This document shows, piece after piece, positions 5,178 through 7,162 of a stretch of DNA of 7,162 nt; positions within the stretch are counted from its first letter, which is position 1, and each line of letters begins with the position of its first letter. The translations under genes and the position numbers were made by a program. The notes below the pieces were generated by a model, which saw only the letters and a program-made list of their open reading frames with translations, did no database searches and was not told the origin of the DNA. Source of the DNA: Clostridia bacterium (GTDB taxonomy: Bacteria; Bacillota; Clostridia; Christensenellales; Borkfalkiaceae); contig CAAFYG010000023.1 of NCBI GenBank assembly GCA_900767195.1, positions 1-7,162 on the forward strand, in the 5' to 3' direction.

Positions 5178-6074
5178 ATGAGATTATTCGAAGTTTCCAC
5201 GGATTCCACGGCGGATTTGTACGAGGAGTACCGGAAAAAGCGCGATATATGGTTTGCGCCGCTTTCGTTTTCGTTTGAAAAAGACGGCAAGCTCGAGGAA
5301 TATCTCGATAATTTTTCGAATTATTCGCAGTATGTGGATTTCTATAATAAGGTGCGCGCGAAATACATGCCGCGCACGGCAATGCTCAATTACGAATCGC
5401 ACGTAGCGCACTTCACCGAGATGGCGAAAGCGGGCGTGAAAGACGTGCTGCACTTTTCTATTTCTTCGGGTCTTGCCCGCACCACGCAGGTGGCGAAAGA
5501 GGCGGCGGAAGAGGTGAAAAAGAGTTATCCCGATTTTAACATGGTTTCCGTAGATCCGCTGGGCGCGACGATTTTGCAGGGAATGCTTGTTTCGATTGCG
5601 GCGGATATGCGCGACGAGGGCAAGACGTTGCAGGAAACGTATGACTATCTGACGGACGCGAGAAATCGGATTTTGTGTACGATTATTCCCACCGATCTTT
5701 TTTATCTGCAACGGGGAGGCAGAGTTTCGGCGACGGCGGCGGTTTTCGGATCGATGCTCGGCGTGAAGCCGATTTTAACTTTCGATCACGAAGGGAAGCT
5801 GAAAACGATCGATAAAGTGAAGGGAATGAAGCGGGTGTACGCGTACACGCTGGAAAAATTGGCAAGCGCGCCGCCCGACGAGAAGAAAAAAATCGTGGTG
5901 GTACATACCGACAACGAGGAAGTCGCAAACGAAATGGCGAAACGCGTGGAAGAAGCCACGGGAATTTTGCCCGAAGTCTTTATTATGGGGCCTTCGATCG
6001 GAGCGCACGTGGGGCCCGGCGCGGTGGCGTGCGGGTGGCTTTCCACCAAATCGAGAACGGATCTGGGGCTTTGA
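5178..6074 (+). CDS. DegV family protein (fatty-acid-binding, FakB-like)
   Basis: A 298-residue protein of full family length. DegV proteins bind a fatty acid in a closed pocket; in characterised Gram-positive systems (FakB) they present it to the kinase FakA for acyl-phosphate formation and entry into phospholipid synthesis in the cytoplasm. Visible motifs are STDSTADL (7-14), PRTAML (65-70), SSGLARTTQ (96-104), FYLQRGGRVS (175-184), KPIL (197-200) and GPSIGAHVGPGA (271-282) near the C-terminus. The start is supported by AAGGAG (5163-5168) 9 nt before ATG. The gene has its own strong promoter. No FakA kinase or second DegV is in the window, so whether it acts in fatty-acid activation or in another lipid-binding role cannot be told. 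It is probably transcribed alone, as a candidate terminator lies before the next gene. Confidence 0.93.
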   Translation: MRLFEVSTDSTADLYEEYRKKRDIWFAPLSFSFEKDGKLEEYLDNFSNYSQYVDFYNKVRAKYMPRTAMLNYESHVAHFTEMAKAGVKDVLHFSISSGLARTTQVAKEAAEEVKKSYPDFNMVSVDPLGATILQGMLVSIAADMRDEGKTLQETYDYLTDARNRILCTIIPTDLFYLQRGGRVSATAAVFGSMLGVKPILTFDHEGKLKTIDKVKGMKRVYAYTLEKLASAPPDEKKKIVVVHTDNEEVANEMAKRVEEATGILPEVFIMGPSIGAHVGPGAVACGWLSTKSRTDLGL

Positions 6075-6163
6075 GTTTGAGATACTTTGAAAAGGACGAT
6101 ATGTTTGTGCATTTACGCGGCGTGCCGGCAAGACACAGACGAAAACGAAAAGAATAGTTTTAT

Positions 6164-6215
6164 AGCCGCGGCTTTTTGCACGTGATTTTTTGCGTGAAAG
6201 AGTGGCGGCTTTTTA
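6164..6215 (+). terminator. Possible terminator after the DegV-family gene
   Basis: AGCCGC (6164-6169) can pair with GCGGCT (6205-6210), followed by a run of T. The 35-nt loop contains a further small GCACG/CGTG pairing. The long loop makes this weaker than a classic terminator. Confidence 0.45.
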
Positions 6216-6272
6216 TAGACGTTTTTGCCCGGACGCGGGCAGGAATGAAACGAATATCGAGCGGGCGAGAAT

Positions 6273-6905
6273 ATGGAAAAGACAAAAAACGCGGTGAATT
6301 ATGACGAAATAATGAAAAAAACACTTTCCGGGCTGAAAACAGCGCGGGAAGTGAGCGGCGCGGGGGCGAGATTGCTTCTGCACAGCTGCTGCGCGCCCTG
6401 CTCTTCGGCATGTCTGGAAAGGCTGAAAGACTATGTGCGCGTGACGGTGCTGTACTATAATCCGAACATCGACGAGAGATCGGAATACGAGAAACGGAAG
6501 GCGGAACAGATCCGGTTTTTGCGAGAAACGGGGTGGGCGGATTTTATCGACTGCGATTATGACAGCGCGGCGTTCGAAGCGATTGCAAAGGGAAGGGAAG
6601 AGTGCAAAGAGGGCGGCGCGCGCTGCTACGAGTGCTATAAACTGCGCCTTTTTAAAACGGCGGAACGCGCGGCGGAAGAAAGGTTTGATTACTTCGCAAG
6701 CACGCTTTCGGTGAGTCCGTATAAGAACGCGGTGTGGCTGAACGAGATCGGGTTTGAAGCGGAAAAAAAGTACGGCGTGAAATTTTTGCCTTCCGATTTC
6801 AAGAAAAAGGGCGGGTATCTGAGAAGCACAGAACTTTCGAAAGAGTATGGATTGTATCGGCAGAATTATTGCGGCTGCCGCTTTTCGAAACGCGAGGGTG
6901 TATAG
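6273..6905 (+). CDS. queH: Epoxyqueuosine reductase QueH
   Basis: A 210-residue protein of the QueH (formerly DUF208) family. QueH performs the last step of queuosine synthesis, reducing epoxyqueuosine to queuosine at wobble position 34 of GUN-anticodon tRNAs (Asp, Asn, His, Tyr), and replaces the unrelated QueG in many bacteria. The family cysteines are all present: HSCCAPC with Cys39, Cys40 and Cys43; Cys111; ARCYEC with Cys118 and Cys121; and YCGC with Cys200 and Cys202. These fit an iron-sulfur enzyme. Other family stretches are YYNPNI (61-66), RCYECYKLRL (117-126), FASTLSVSPYK (141-151) and YRQNYCGC (195-202). The start at 6273 keeps the typical NYDEIMKK segment (9-16). No good ribosome site precedes it (only GGGCGAG), so expression may be low. 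No other queuosine gene is in the window and no preQ1 riboswitch is recognisable upstream. Confidence 0.95.
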   Translation: MEKTKNAVNYDEIMKKTLSGLKTAREVSGAGARLLLHSCCAPCSSACLERLKDYVRVTVLYYNPNIDERSEYEKRKAEQIRFLRETGWADFIDCDYDSAAFEAIAKGREECKEGGARCYECYKLRLFKTAERAAEERFDYFASTLSVSPYKNAVWLNEIGFEAEKKYGVKFLPSDFKKKGGYLRSTELSKEYGLYRQNYCGCRFSKREGV

Positions 6906-6959
6906 CTCTGGAAGAAAGTAATTGGATGACTGTAACTATCGTAAAACAAGTTGCGCCCC

Positions 6960-7109
6960 TTGATTTTCAGAAATTTCTTCCGGAATATTCAGAAAATCAA
7001 AAATGAGCTACGCCCCTTGATTTTCAGAAATTTCTTCCGAAATATTCAGAAAATCAAAAATGAGCTGCGCCCCTTGATTCAAAATTTCTGAAAGGAAAAT
7101 TTCAATCAA
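6960..7109 (+). repeat. Tandem array of AT-rich hairpins, 57-bp period
   Basis: Three units start at 6960, 7017 and 7074, exactly 57 bp apart. Each has a hairpin beginning TTGATT and ending AATCAA, then AAAATGAGCT(A/G)CGCCCC or the AAAATGGGCTACGCCCC variant. The first two are nearly identical. The third keeps only the outer 6 bp and a rearranged inner stem that can close on a GAAA tetraloop. The array ends directly in a double-hairpin repeat. Confidence 0.85.
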
Positions 7110-7126
7110 AAATGGGCTACGCCCCT

Positions 7127-7162
7127 CATCAGTCAACTTCGTTGACAGCTTCCCCCCGAGGG
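7127..7162 (+). repeat. Double-hairpin palindromic repeat, copy 5 (subfamily B), cut by window end
   Basis: Stem 1 is GTCAAC/GTTGAC (7132-7137 with 7141-7146, loop TTC). The second stem begins AGCTTCCCCCC and is truncated at GAGGG by the end of the window. It matches copy 2 at 181-223 rather than the subfamily A copies. Confidence 0.85.

Noticed and set aside
6101..6157. 18-codon ORF with a nearby AAAGGA, encoding a very basic peptide
   Set aside because: The ribosome-site spacing is only 4 nt, the composition is unremarkable for chance ORFs in this GC range, and there is no attenuator-like codon run.
6157..6272. Possible preQ1 riboswitch upstream of queH
   Set aside because: The hairpin GCCCG-gacg-CGGGC at 6227-6240 lacks the conserved loop and A-rich tail of preQ1 aptamers.
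6960..7109. CRISPR-like array
   Set aside because: The 57-bp units are similar along their whole length with no unique spacers, and each is itself a hairpin.

Overview
The window looks like chromosomal DNA of an uncultured, probably gut-dwelling Clostridia species (Bacillota; Christensenellales is possible but not proven). Pointers are sigma-A promoters with full TTGACA-N17-TATAAT consensus, AAGGAG-type ribosome sites, a Gram-positive-type LexA box, a lipoprotein with a Bacillota-style N-terminal module, and many intergenic palindromic repeats of the CTCATCCGTC...CACCTTCCCCC type. No phage, plasmid, CRISPR, tRNA or rRNA gene was seen.

Layout: 1-345 repeat mosaic and leader; 346-1824 (+) HtrA/DegP-like serine protease lipoprotein, then a terminator hairpin; 1893-2030 degenerate ~25-nt repeats and a C10 tract between convergent genes; 2031-2777 (-) DUF4130/TIGR03915-type 'probable DNA metabolism' protein; 2778-3099 repeat mosaic; 3100-4593 (-) radical SAM protein of the TIGR03916 'DNA modification/repair' type; 4594-5177 divergent control region with two consensus promoters facing outward from a repeat cluster; 5178-6074 (+) DegV-family fatty-acid-binding protein; 6273-6905 (+) epoxyqueuosine reductase QueH; 6906-7162 tandem hairpins and a truncated repeat.

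The most interesting unit is the minus-strand pair 3100-4593 / 2031-2777. These two families are known as genomic partners of unknown biochemical function, often linked to a uracil-DNA-glycosylase-like domain. Here the radical SAM gene has a perfect sigma-A promoter whose -35 box is overlapped by a 13/14 match to the Bacillus LexA (DinR) box. It also encodes a helix-hairpin-helix motif and a C-terminal QLSLF pentapeptide identical to the sliding-clamp-binding consensus. Together these suggest an SOS-induced, clamp-recruited DNA repair or modification enzyme. No glycosylase domain is visible in the window, and a repeat mosaic separates the two partner genes.

The second theme is the modular repeat family. 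Five double-hairpin copies show compensatory stem changes and fall into two subfamilies. They are joined through a recurrent GCCCCT joint to AT-rich 41-42-nt hairpins, which form an exact 57-bp-period tandem array near the right end.
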